Assembly: GCF_964252635.1 (NCBI RefSeq)
Contig: NZ_CAXUNP010000015.1
Location: forward strand, 1-64,000
Direction: 5' to 3'
Length of the DNA: 64,000 nt
Source of the DNA: Jatrophihabitans sp964252635
GTDB lineage: Bacteria; Actinomycetota; Actinomycetes; Mycobacteriales; Jatrophihabitantaceae
Shown here: positions 16,160-24,563 of the stretch, one piece after another
Layout: every line of letters begins with the position of its first letter
How positions within the stretch are numbered: position 1 is the stretch's first letter
Made by a program: the position numbers and the translations under genes
The notes under the pieces: model-generated
The model's input: only the letters and a program-made list of their open reading frames with translations
Databases searched by the model: none
What the model was told of the DNA's origin: nothing

Positions 16160-17725
16160 TCAGCTGATCTTCGCCAGGTAGCCCGCGACGGCTGTCTGGT
16201 CGCCGGCATCGGATATCAGTCCGATGTAGCCGTCCGGTCGGATCAGCGCGAGCGTTCCGTCTACGGCGTCGTAGGACTGCGTGAGGAAGCCGGCCGTGTC
16301 TGCGATCTCTGTCGCGGCGGCCGGCTCGGTGACCACGCGCAGCGTGTGGACGTCGGAGCCATGGTCTGCGGGCGCGGTCGCGGATCCGAACGCCAGCAGC
16401 GTGAAATGTGGGCCGCGAAGGAGATCGAACAATCGGTGTGTGCTGTCGTCCGCGGCGCCGACGGCGATCTCGGTGGCGTCCGGTGCCCGATCGCCTGCTC
16501 GCAGACGGGCGTCCTCGGCCCGGTCGTCCTGGGCGAGGACGGAGCCGCGGTACCCGACGTCGAGCTGCATGGTGGTCGCGTCCCGCCGGGTCGGGATGGC
16601 GTTGGTCCGGAGGGTCTGGCGCAACCGATCGTTGGACAGCGCGAGGACACCGGCCGCGATGGGCCGTCGTTCAGCGTCGTAGGTGTCGAGCAGCGTCTGC
16701 GGGGCGCCGTTGACGACGGCGGCGAGCTTCCACGCGAGGTTGTAGGCGTCCTGGATGCCGGTGTTCATCCCCTGCCCACCGGCGGGGGAATGGACGTGCG
16801 CGGCGTCGCCGGCGAGGAACACGCGCCCGACGCGGTAGCGGTCGACAAGACGGACATTGGCGCGCCACAGCGTGCGCCAGAGTGGTTGGCGCAGCCTGAT
16901 GTCGGACCGGCCGGAGCGTTGTTCGAGGATCGCCTGCAGATTCGCGAGGTCGAGGTCGGGGTTCTGCCCGTCGGCGATGCCGGCCTGGTACTGGAACAGG
17001 TCCGTCGAGGGCAGCGGACAGAGGTTGACCATGCCCTCGCGGTGGATCCACATGTGCCAGGCGTCGCGGTCCAGGCCGGTCGCCTCCACATCGGCGACGA
17101 TCATCCGCACGTCCTCGAGGGTCTCGCCGTCGAAAGTGATCCCGGCCTGTTTCCGGACGGTGCTGCGTCCGCCGTCGCAACCCACCAGCCAGTCGACGGT
17201 GACGGTCTCCGTCCGGCCGTCGCGGGCGAGGATCGCTGACACGGTCCCGGGTGCCTGCTCGATCCTGATGAGGGTGGTCCCGAACTCGACGACGCCGCCG
17301 AGCGAGGTCAGCAGGTCGCGCAGCGTCTCCTCAATGCGCCACTGCGGTGTGATCAGGCGGGTCTGGTACGGGACATCTGTGCGTGCCGGGGGGATATCGA
17401 TCCCGCGCAGGACCGACGCCCCGTCCGGACCGGTCACCCGCATGGGCATCGCGAGCTGTCCGTGGGCCAGGACGGTGTCGATGATGCCGAGGTCTTCGAA
17501 CACCTCCAGCGTCCGGGGCTGGATGCCTTTGCCGCGCGAGCCCGGCTGCGGCCCGGGGGCGGCGTCGATCACCCGTACCGGCACGCCGCGGACTGCGAGC
17601 TGGCACGCCAGCGTCAACCCGGTGGGCCCGGCTCCCACGACGAGCACGGTGGGGTGGGACACGGCGCCAAGGGCATTCACATCAGTCACGGTGTGGTCTT
17701 TCTCGATAGGGTTTGCGTCGCTCAT
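16160..17725 (-). CDS. FAD-dependent aromatic monooxygenase (PheA/TfdB family), copy 2
   Basis: A 521-aa paralog of the monooxygenase at 9173-10732. Long blocks are shared (PGPQPGSRGKG-QPRTLEV, LVGCDGG-STVR, GETLEDVRMIVADV, FLAGDAAHVHSPAGGQGMN), so duplication or acquisition of two relatives is clear. It has FAD-binding GAGPTG, the DG and GD motifs and a C-terminal thioredoxin-like domain. The start is uncertain: ATG at 17725 lacks a strong SD, and GTG at 17689 is an alternative. It follows the acyl-CoA ligase by 54 bp and precedes the lipoprotein. Here the partners are a CoA ligase and reductases rather than a SnoaL protein, so the two copies probably act in different pathways. Confidence 0.92.
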   Translation of the reverse strand: MSDANPIEKDHTVTDVNALGAVSHPTVLVVGAGPTGLTLACQLAVRGVPVRVIDAAPGPQPGSRGKGIQPRTLEVFEDLGIIDTVLAHGQLAMPMRVTGPDGASVLRGIDIPPARTDVPYQTRLITPQWRIEETLRDLLTSLGGVVEFGTTLIRIEQAPGTVSAILARDGRTETVTVDWLVGCDGGRSTVRKQAGITFDGETLEDVRMIVADVEATGLDRDAWHMWIHREGMVNLCPLPSTDLFQYQAGIADGQNPDLDLANLQAILEQRSGRSDIRLRQPLWRTLWRANVRLVDRYRVGRVFLAGDAAHVHSPAGGQGMNTGIQDAYNLAWKLAAVVNGAPQTLLDTYDAERRPIAAGVLALSNDRLRQTLRTNAIPTRRDATTMQLDVGYRGSVLAQDDRAEDARLRAGDRAPDATEIAVGAADDSTHRLFDLLRGPHFTLLAFGSATAPADHGSDVHTLRVVTEPAAATEIADTAGFLTQSYDAVDGTLALIRPDGYIGLISDAGDQTAVAGYLAKIS

Positions 17726-17779
17726 GGGGCGCCTGGTGCGGGTCGCGGCTCACGGCCCTGGGGATTCGAGTCACCGGGA

Positions 17780-19291
17780 TCAGGTGGTCAGGAGTGACCG
17801 CTTGGCCAGCTTGCCGACAGCAGTGCGAGGCAGCGTCTGGACGACGTCGATCTCGCGCGGCACCTTGAAGTGGGCGACGCGCTCGCGCAGGTACTCGGTG
17901 AGTTCACCGGCAAGGCCTACGGTGGCGGTCTCCGCCGGCTGGACGAATGCCTTGACCCGTTGGCCCATCTCCTCGTCGGGCACACCGACGACGGCGACAT
18001 CGCGCACCTTCGGGTGCATGGTCAGGGCATTCTCGATCTCCTGCGGGTAGATGTTCACCCCACCCGAGATGATCGTGAACGCGGCCCGGTCGGTGAGGTA
18101 GAGGTAGCCGTCCGGGTCGAGTCGACCGACATCGCCCATCGTGGTCCAGGTCGGGTGGCGCGGGTGTTGCGCCTGCCTCGTGCTTTTCGGGTCGCGGTGA
18201 TACCAGAACGGCAACTCCTCACGCTCGAAGTACACGAGCCCGATCCGACCCGTCGGCAGCTCTGCGCCGTCCTCGCCGCAGATGTGGGGCACTCCGAGGA
18301 TCGCGGTGCCGACGGAACCCGGGTGTTCGAGCCACTCGGCCGAGTTGATCAACGTCATGCCGTTGGCTTCGGTGCCCGCGTAGTACTCGAACAGGATCGG
18401 ACCCCACCAGTCGATCATCGCGTGTTTGACCGTGGGCGGGCATGGTGCGGCGGCGTGGATCGCCACCTGCAGGCTCGAGAGATCGTGACCCGACCGCTCG
18501 GCCTCAGGAAGCTTGAGCAGCCGCACGAACATCGTCGGCACGGCCTGGAGGTGAATCACCCGGTATCGCTCGACAGTCGAAAGCATGGACGACGCGTCGA
18601 AATGCTCCATCATGACGACGGTGCCACCGACTGACTGCATCGAGGCGCAGTAGCGCAGCGGAGCAGCGTGATAGATCGGCGCCGGGGACAGGTACACGGA
18701 CTCGGTCCCGAATCCGAAAGCCGCTGTGTGCAAGGCGACGTCGGGGTGGCCGGGATCATCGATCTGCCGCTCGGGAAGCGGCGGTCGAACGCCTTTGGGT
18801 CGACCAGTGGTGCCGGAGGAATAGAGCATCGGCGCTCCACGTGGCTGGTTGCCCAGCGGCTCCTCCGAGGAACGGGCCAGGGCCTGTTCGTAGTCGCCGA
18901 AGCCGGGAACGGGGCCTCCGAACGCCAGCTGCACCAGCAACCCATCCGCTTCGAGCGCCTCGGCGAGATCATGCTGGGCGGCCGACACGATGAGCCCGGC
19001 GGCGCCGCTGTCGGAGAGGATGTAGCTGACCTCGTCAGGAGCAAGGTGGTGGTTGACGGCAGTCAGGTACAGCCCGGACCGCATCGCCGCCCAGTACACC
19101 TCGAACGCTTCGAGGCGGTTGTCGGTAATCAGCGCTACAGCGTCACCATGTCGTAGTCCTGCGCGGCGCAGGTGATGCGCCAACCGCGTGGACCGACGGT
19201 CCAGATCGGCGTAGGTCAACGTCCGGCCTGTCTCAGCGATGATCGCAGCGCGCTTGTCGGGTGCGGAAACGGCGAACAAGCCCGGGAACAC
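17780..19291 (-). CDS. AMP-forming acyl-CoA synthetase (FadD/ligase-like)
   Basis: A 503-aa member of the ANL adenylate-forming superfamily. Motif A5-like YSSGTTGRPKG, YAGTEANGMT, MGDVGRLDPDGYLYLTDR and the C-terminal RTAVGKLAKR with the catalytic Lys. It activates a carboxylic acid as AMP ester and transfers it to CoA; the acid may be fatty or aromatic. The GTG at 19291 starts directly with MFPGLFAVSAPDKRAAI. It is the first gene of a minus-strand operon (ligase, monooxygenase, lipoprotein, MDR). A 17-bp palindrome at 19372-19388 is its likely operator and is repeated at 21689, next to the tetR pair. Confidence 0.9.
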   Translation of the reverse strand: MFPGLFAVSAPDKRAAIIAETGRTLTYADLDRRSTRLAHHLRRAGLRHGDAVALITDNRLEAFEVYWAAMRSGLYLTAVNHHLAPDEVSYILSDSGAAGLIVSAAQHDLAEALEADGLLVQLAFGGPVPGFGDYEQALARSSEEPLGNQPRGAPMLYSSGTTGRPKGVRPPLPERQIDDPGHPDVALHTAAFGFGTESVYLSPAPIYHAAPLRYCASMQSVGGTVVMMEHFDASSMLSTVERYRVIHLQAVPTMFVRLLKLPEAERSGHDLSSLQVAIHAAAPCPPTVKHAMIDWWGPILFEYYAGTEANGMTLINSAEWLEHPGSVGTAILGVPHICGEDGAELPTGRIGLVYFEREELPFWYHRDPKSTRQAQHPRHPTWTTMGDVGRLDPDGYLYLTDRAAFTIISGGVNIYPQEIENALTMHPKVRDVAVVGVPDEEMGQRVKAFVQPAETATVGLAGELTEYLRERVAHFKVPREIDVVQTLPRTAVGKLAKRSLLTT

Positions 19292-19371
19292 GGCTACCTC
19301 GTCTCATCGCTGAACCGGCAATCTGGATACGTCTCGTCTCTTGGCTATCGCGACGCTAGCCAGAATCGCTA

Positions 19372-19388
19372 AGATACGCAACGTATCT
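19372..19388. promoter_or_regulatory. TetR-type operator, copy 1
   Basis: AGATACG-CAA-CGTATCT, a perfect palindrome with 7-bp arms, 81 bp from the acyl-CoA ligase start and 120 bp from the SDR start. A near copy occurs at 21689-21711. The two TetR genes nearby are the obvious candidates to bind it; that is inference. Confidence 0.6.
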
Positions 19389-19507
19389 ACAGTCGGTTGG
19401 GGTCGGCCGCTACCCGCGCACGAGAACTCACGCCGCGAGGCGCGCGCGGCTCCGCGCATCGCTCGCCTGGACCGCACCCGGCTGGCTATCGAAGAGGAAG
19501 GGACAGC

Positions 19508-20291
19508 ATGACCAGTGATCCGAGCGGACCCACGCCGCTACTTGATCGCAAGGTAATCTCCATCGTCGGAGCCAGCTCCGGGATCGGCGCCGAAGCCGCT
19601 CGCCTGTTCAGCCGCGAGGGCGCCACGGTCGTACTCGGTGCGTGGTCGGAGCGACCGCTGGCCGAGCTGTGCGATGAGCTCAACGCTGCCGGCGGCCGGG
19701 CAACGTATCGCGTGTGTGACATCGGCAAGGCCACCGACAACGTCGAGCTCGTCGAGCACGCGGTCTCGGAGTACGGGCGTCTCGATGGAGCCTTCAACAA
19801 CGCCGGTATGGGCGGTAGTGGCTACGGACGCCTGGCCGATCTCGAGGGAGACGTTCGATGACATGGCGCAGACGAACGTCAAGGGCATCTGGCTGGCCAT
19901 GCGCGCGCAGATCCCCGCGTTCCTCGCGGGCGGCGCCGGCGGAGCGATCGTCAACACCAGCAGTGTCGGCGGTCTGCGTGGCGGGCCTGGCTTGAGCGCC
20001 TATCCGGCTACGAAGCGGGCTGTCATCGGTCTGACCACCACCGCCGCTCACGACTAGGTAGCGGACAACATCCGGGTCAACGCGATCGCGCCTGGTACCG
20101 CCGACACGGTCATGATGGCGGCGTGGAAGGAGCGCGAACCCGAGATCGCCGCGCGCCTGGACGCCATGACTCCGTTGCGCCGCGGCTCCCAGCCGGCCGA
20201 GGTTGCCCAGGCGGCCGCGTGGTTGCTGTCTGATCGTGCGTCCTACGTCAGTGGCGCAGTCCTCGCGGTCGACGGCGGACTGACCGCGTGA
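19508..20291 (+). pseudogene. Short-chain dehydrogenase/reductase, broken by a frameshift and a nonsense codon
   Basis: The full SDR sequence can be read across two frames. Start MTSDPSGPTPLLDRKVISIV with the GASSGIG cofactor motif and NNAGMGGSG; at about 19845-19850 the frame shifts (one extra G in GAGGGAGACG); it continues ETFDDMAQTNVKGIWLAM, NTSSVGG, YPATKRAV. A TAG at 20056-20058 interrupts AAHD-*-VADNIRVNAIAPG, where the family has Tyr (TAC). The tail AAWLLSDRASYVSGAVLAVD is intact to the TGA at 20289. Two lesions make a sequencing error less likely but not impossible. It has a good SD (GAGGAAGGGA). It would have faced the acyl-CoA ligase across the shared operator. Confidence 0.8.
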
Positions 20292-20309
20292 GGGGTGAAC
20301 CGTTCCGTG

Positions 20310-20903
20310 TCATGACCCTGCGCGGCGACCGGCGCCGTACAGCGGCAGCGCCACCTGATCCACGATCTCGTCGAGGTCGACATCGTCCAAAGGCTGCTTG
20401 GTCATCACGAGCTGGTACCGAGCAGCGTCGAGCGGCGCCGTGAGAGTGGCGGCGGCCAGCTCGGCTGTCGGAAGTTCACCGCGTGCGGCCGCGCGGTCGA
20501 TGAGCTCTTGCACGATGGCCGTGGGCGAACCGAATACCTCGGCCCGCACGGTCTCGAGCAGCGCCGGGTTGCCGGGGAACTCGGACAGCAGCCCAGGCGC
20601 TGCGGCCAGCAAGTCGCTGAGCCGATCGCTCATGTGGGTCAGCACCGCTCGCAGGTCGCCGCGCAGCGTTCCGGTATCCGGGGCGACGGTTGCCGACGCC
20701 GGCGCATGGTGGACCACGGCGGCGAGCACGAGATCAGGCACGGTCGGCCAACGGCGGTAGAGCACGGTCCGGCTCGTCGCTGCTTCGGCTGCGACGGCCT
20801 CGAAGGTCACCGCGGGATACCCGACCCGTTCGAGCACGCTCCACGCCGCTTCCAGCAGGGCGTCCTCAAGCACCTGTCCCCGGCGACGCGTCTCGGGCGG
20901 CAT
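20310..20903 (-). CDS. TetR-family regulator, copy A
   Basis: A 197-aa TetR regulator. The HTH is FEAVAAEAATSRTVLYRRWPT near residues 35-55, and the C-terminal domain has FPGNPALLETVRAEVFGSP, matching the TetR_C_16-like group with RRWP. It is a clear paralog of the next upstream gene (copy B), sharing VAAEAATS-VLYRRWP, DTG-LRGDLRA and TLTAPLD-AR-QL-M. GAGGAGG precedes the ATG at 20903. The two are on the same strand, 69 bp apart, and likely co-transcribed. Candidate sites are the palindromes at 19372 and 21689. Confidence 0.9.
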   Translation of the reverse strand: MPPETRRRGQVLEDALLEAAWSVLERVGYPAVTFEAVAAEAATSRTVLYRRWPTVPDLVLAAVVHHAPASATVAPDTGTLRGDLRAVLTHMSDRLSDLLAAAPGLLSEFPGNPALLETVRAEVFGSPTAIVQELIDRAAARGELPTAELAAATLTAPLDAARYQLVMTKQPLDDVDLDEIVDQVALPLYGAGRRAGS

Positions 20904-20972
20904 CGCGTCCTCCTCGTCGTGGCACATTGCCAGGTTCACAGTAGGGCCGGCAGACGGGTCCACGGCGTTCGT

Positions 20973-21581
20973 TCACGCGCCGTAGAGGGGCAGCGCGACA
21001 TCGTCGACGAACGCGTCAAGCTGTAAGTCATCAAGCGGTCGCGCAGACATGATCAGCTGGAATCTCGCTACGTCGAGCGGTGCGGTGAGCGTGCGTGCGG
21101 GTAGCGACGCGGTCGGGATCTCTCCGCGGGCGGCGGCGCGGTCGACGATGGGCTGCAGGATGTCGGCCACGATGTCGATCGGGGTGCCGAACGCCGAGCG
21201 ACGAACGGTGTCGAGAAGCTGCGGGTTGCCGGGGAAGTCCGCGAGCAGGCTGGATGCGGCGTCCACCACGTCGGCGAGCCGGTCGCTCATAAACGCCAGG
21301 TACGCCCGCAGGTCGCCGCGAAGCGAGCCGGTGTCGGGTGGGTCCGACGGTGATGGTGGCGCTCGGTGATAGACGGCGGCGAGCACCAGCTCGGGCCGTG
21401 ACGGCCACCGACGGTAGAGCACGTTCTTGCTCGTCGCGGCCTCAGCTGCGACTGCCTCCATCGACAGCGCCTGATACCCGACTCGCTGCAGGACGACCCA
21501 GGCGGCGTCGAGCAGCGCGTCGTCCAAGGCCTGCCCCCGCCTACGTGCCACCGCGGGTCCTGCACCGCGAGCGAAGGACAA
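20973..21581 (-). CDS. TetR-family regulator, copy B
   Basis: A 202-aa TetR regulator and paralog of the gene at 20310-20903. HTH: MEAVAAEAATSKNVLYRRWPS. The first codon is TTG at 21581 (AGGAAA nearby); a GTG at 21551 with AGGA upstream gives a start (VARRRGQ) that lines up better with the paralog and is equally possible. It is divergent from the serine hydrolase operon. The TetR-like operator at 21689-21711 lies 108 bp upstream, in the shared intergenic region. Tandem tetR duplicates with two operator copies could allow hetero-dimers or divided control. Confidence 0.87.
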   Translation of the reverse strand: MSFARGAGPAVARRRGQALDDALLDAAWVVLQRVGYQALSMEAVAAEAATSKNVLYRRWPSRPELVLAAVYHRAPPSPSDPPDTGSLRGDLRAYLAFMSDRLADVVDAASSLLADFPGNPQLLDTVRRSAFGTPIDIVADILQPIVDRAAARGEIPTASLPARTLTAPLDVARFQLIMSARPLDDLQLDAFVDDVALPLYGA

Positions 21582-21688
21582 ACATTTCCTGCTCGCTTCT
21601 CGTAGTGCCGCGATCGATGTGCATGAAACCTATGCGCGGCGCGGTCGTGGACCCAAGAGGCGCATCCGGCGTGTCATGCACCTTGAAT

Positions 21689-21711
21689 AAGATACGCGAC
21701 GTGTCCTATCT
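21689..21711. promoter_or_regulatory. TetR-type operator, copy 2
   Basis: Begins AAGATACGCGACGTGTC, matching 15 of 17 positions of copy 1 (AAGATACGCAACGTATC, 19371-19387), and ends CTATCTT, so that AAGATA and TATCTT also form outer arms. It lies between the tetR pair and the serine hydrolase operon. The remaining 21582-21890 gap holds only this site and the leader ORF at 21805. Confidence 0.55.
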
Positions 21712-21804
21712 TGAAGCGGAGGGGTCAAGACGCTTCCCGGCCGCCGCAACGAAGGGCCGGTGCTGCACCAGCGTCGGAACCCGTTCTTGACGTCAGGAGG
21801 ACAC

Positions 21805-21891
21805 GTGCGAGCCGTCATAAACATGGAGCTTCGGCTTAGCGACACGCCTCAGACACCCGAGCGTCGGGTGGCCGGCACGGGCACAAGCTGA
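21805..21891 (+). CDS. 28-codon leader ORF resembling a truncated MDR N-terminus
   Basis: GTG at 21805 has a strong AGGAGG 5 nt upstream (21796-21801). The product begins MRAVINMELRLSDTPQ, which looks like the first residues of a medium-chain dehydrogenase, then diverges (TPERRVAGTGTS). Its stop overlaps the ATG of the serine hydrolase (TGATG), so the downstream gene, which lacks an SD of its own, is probably translated by coupling. It is likely a remnant of a deleted gene now serving as a leader. Confidence is moderate because such a short match is weak. Confidence 0.45.
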   Translation: MRAVINMELRLSDTPQTPERRVAGTGTS

Positions 21892-23219
21892 TGCCCTACG
21901 TACGAGACACGAACGCCGGACTCGCGGCGCCGCTCCCCGTGGCCGCTGCCGAGGCAGTGGGGTTCGCCGGCGAGCGGCTCGACCGTCTCGACGTTGCGTT
22001 GCAGGGTGAGATCGATGCCGGCCATTACGCGGGCATCAGCGTGATGGTGGCCCGTCACGGTCGACTTGTGAAGTTCGGGCGTTACGGCTACCAGGTTCTG
22101 GGCGAGAGCGCTCCGTTGCGCCAGGACGCGATCTATCGGATCGCCTCGATGACAAAGCCGGTCATCGCCGTGGCCATGCTGACTCTCTACGAGCAGGGCG
22201 CGTGGCAGCTCGACGACCCGGTGACGAAGTTCGTGCCCGAGTTCGCCGACCTTCGCGTCCTGCAGCACGGTGAACTCGTCCCGCCCGACCGGCCGATGAC
22301 CATGCGCCATCTGATGGCGAGCGCCGCAGGATTCGCCACTGGGTCGCCCGTCGGCAGCACCAATCCGGCGGTCGACGAGCTGTACGCGGCCGCAGGACTG
22401 TTCGATGGCACCAACGACGACATCATCGCCAAACTGGCGACACTGCCTCTGGAGTCCCACCCCGGCACCGAGTTCCGGTACGCCATCCAGCAGGAGGTAC
22501 AGGGCGCGATCCTGCGACGGCTCACGGGCGAGCAGCTCGACACCCTGCTGGAGCGGCTGATTTTCACACCGCTCGGCATGACCGACACCGGTTTCGACGT
22601 CGCACCTGACCAACGTGAGCGCATCCCGCCTCGTTACTGCCTCGACGACGACCTGCAGCTCGTCGTGGCCGCCGATCAATCACCGTTCCCGGCTGTCGCG
22701 GGCACCCCGCCCGGTGTCAAACCGTCCTATCTGCTCTCGATCGCCGGGCTGTACTCGACCGCCCAGGACTACCTGCGTTTCGCGCAGATGTTGGCCAATG
22801 GCGGCGCCCTGGACGGTGTCCGGGTTCTCGCGCCCCCGTCGGTGACGCTGATGACCACCAACCTGCTACCGGCTGGCGTGCCGATCCACTTCCTGGAGCC
22901 CTTCGCAGGCCTCGGCTACGGGATGAACGTCGCAATCGTCCTCGACCCGTCGCACGCGAGCTTCACCGGCGGCCCGGTCGGAGCCGGTACCTACTTCTGG
23001 GGTGGAGTGCACGGCACCTGGTTCTCGGTGGACCCGCTCCACGGTGTCGTCATCGTCGGGATGGTCCAGCAACAAGACGGCGGCAATCCGATGACCGGGC
23101 GGCCGTACCCGGTGCCGGACATCGCCGGCATCACCCGCTCCATCACCTACGGCGCACTCGTCGCGCCCGAAAAGTATCCGGACATGACTGAACGACTCGA
23201 CAGAGAGGACCGAACGTGA
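21891..23219 (+). CDS. Serine hydrolase of the class C beta-lactamase/EstB family
   Basis: A 442-aa penicillin-binding-protein-fold esterase. The SxxK motif is SMTK (Ser86, Lys89), the YxN-like motif is FRYAIQQE, and the KTG-like box is VHGTW (WGGVHGTWFSVD). There is no signal peptide, so it is likely cytoplasmic. Relatives (EstB, LovD-type acyltransferases) hydrolyse or transfer acyl esters, which would fit a CoA ligase-containing pathway. There is no good SD of its own; it is coupled to the ORF at 21805. Its TGA overlaps the GTG of the next gene (GTGA). Confidence 0.9.
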   Translation: MPYVRDTNAGLAAPLPVAAAEAVGFAGERLDRLDVALQGEIDAGHYAGISVMVARHGRLVKFGRYGYQVLGESAPLRQDAIYRIASMTKPVIAVAMLTLYEQGAWQLDDPVTKFVPEFADLRVLQHGELVPPDRPMTMRHLMASAAGFATGSPVGSTNPAVDELYAAAGLFDGTNDDIIAKLATLPLESHPGTEFRYAIQQEVQGAILRRLTGEQLDTLLERLIFTPLGMTDTGFDVAPDQRERIPPRYCLDDDLQLVVAADQSPFPAVAGTPPGVKPSYLLSIAGLYSTAQDYLRFAQMLANGGALDGVRVLAPPSVTLMTTNLLPAGVPIHFLEPFAGLGYGMNVAIVLDPSHASFTGGPVGAGTYFWGGVHGTWFSVDPLHGVVIVGMVQQQDGGNPMTGRPYPVPDIAGITRSITYGALVAPEKYPDMTERLDREDRT

Positions 23220-24033
23220 CCACCACCGACACACAACCCGCATTCCGAGCCGAAACGAGCACCTTCCTGTCGACGGCTGGCATGCCCGGACGTTTCGCTT
23301 CCAATTTCGACTTCCAGTTGGTCAACATCTTGGGTGCGGCCGACTCAGGCGGCTCTGCCCCCGGTGAGTGCTACGCGACAGCAGCCCACATCGTCGACGG
23401 CGACCTTGCCAGTTGGAGCACCGCCTGGGCGGACACCGCGCGCAGGGTGCAGGACCTCGCAACCGACTGCCAGAAGAGCGGACACGACGTCAGCGCCGGC
23501 GAGGCGTACCTGCGAGCCTCTACCTATTGGCGAGGTGCCGGGTTCTTCCTCGAACGTAACGACGAGCACCGCATCCCGTTCTGGAACAACAACCGCGAGT
23601 GCTTCCGGGCCGGTCTGAGGCTTTGCAACATCGCCGGTGAAACCATCGCCGTGCCCTACGAGAACGGCAAAAGCCTGCCCGGCTACTTCGTCAGCAGCGG
23701 CCCCGGTACGGCGCCGAAGCCCACGGCCATCATCATCGGTGGGGGCGACATGACGGCCGAAGAGCTGTACTTCTTCACTGGCGCCGCCGCGGTACGCCGC
23801 GGCTACAACGCCCTGATCGTCGAACTCCCCGGCCAGCGCGGCGCGTATTACTCCGACCCCGAACTTGTGTTCCGCCCCGACAACGACGTCCAGCTCCGCT
23901 ACGTGGTCGACTGGGCACTGAACCGTGCCGACGTTGACCCTGAACGGCTGTCACTGACCGGCTAAAGCATGGGTGGTCTGTTCGTCCCCCGCGCCATCGC
24001 CACCGAGAAACGGATCAAGGCCGCAGTCGTCAG
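23216..24033 (+). pseudogene. Alpha/beta hydrolase (dihydropseudooxynicotine-hydrolase-like), broken at the nucleophile elbow
   Basis: GTG at 23216 (GAGAGGAC upstream) opens 249 codons ending in a TAA at 23963-23965. The frame continues with SMGGLFVPRAIATEKRIKAAV, so the nucleophile elbow reads G-*-SMGG where GYSMGG is expected. The stop falls on the residue before the catalytic Ser. The N-terminal cap region (YLRASTYWRGAGFFLE) and PTAIIIGGGDMTAEELYFFTG resemble 2,6-dihydropseudooxynicotine hydrolase/FrsA-type enzymes of ~370-400 aa. The reading ends near 24033, where an unrelated RibD-type fragment begins, so the C-terminal third is also missing. The gene is dead unless the stop is read through, and even then incomplete. 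Confidence 0.8.
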
Positions 24034-24372
24034 CCGACCTTTGTCTTCACTTCACGGCAGTTGCCCGTCCCGACTAGAGCCGACGTCCGGTTCCGTCACG
24101 GCGAGGTCGCCGACCACCTAGCGGAGATTCAGGCTGCGGCCGACGGAGCCAGCGTGTGGGTCGTTGGCGGAGGTGACCTGGCAGGCCAGTTCCTGGACGT
24201 TGATGCGCTCGACGAGCTCGTGTTGACAGTCGCGCCCGTGGCTCTAGCGGCGGGTGCTCCGCTGTTCCCGCGCCGGGTCGATTCAGACCAGGTCCAGCTC
24301 GTCTCCGTCCGTCACCAGGGTCAGTTCGCCGAACTCACGTACACCCTTCGACCGCGGCACCGGGCGAGATGA
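24034..24372 (+). pseudogene. C-terminal fragment of a RibD-C/dihydrofolate-reductase-family protein
   Basis: About 112 codons reading TFVFTSRQLPVP, FRHGEVADHLAEIQAAADG, VWVVGGGDLAGQFLD, DELVLTVAPVALAAGAPLFP and ending at TGA 24370-24372. This is the C-terminal two thirds of the ~180-190-aa DHFR/RibD_C family common in actinobacteria. It is in a different frame from the hydrolase and joins it without a gap, so a deletion has fused the remains of two genes. No start codon with an SD is present. Confidence 0.8.
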
Positions 24373-24454
24373 TCTGAAACGGTCCTCGGAACCTTCTGCG
24401 CGCGGCGCTACCGTAGCCGAAGACGCGCAGATCGACGGCATTGGCGCTCAACAC

Positions 24455-24480
24455 GGCATGACAGTGCGGTAGCGCTCAAC
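24455..24480 (+). repeat. 26-bp direct repeat, left copy
   Basis: Begins GGCATGACAGTGCGGTAGCG; matches 23 of 26 positions with 26449-26474. The two copies bracket a two-gene module (DUF1440-like protein and FAD monooxygenase). Confidence 0.5.
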
Positions 24481-24563
24481 GCAGTATGACTGCGTGGTGG
24501 CCCCCAAGGCCATTCGTCCTGGATTGGTGAGCATCCCATCGATGACGAGGTAGCACGTGTCGC

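Noticed and set aside
24480..24494. Palindrome CGCAGT-ATG-ACTGCG
   Set aside because: It lies downstream of the minus-strand DUF1440-like gene with no promoter to act on; too short to call.
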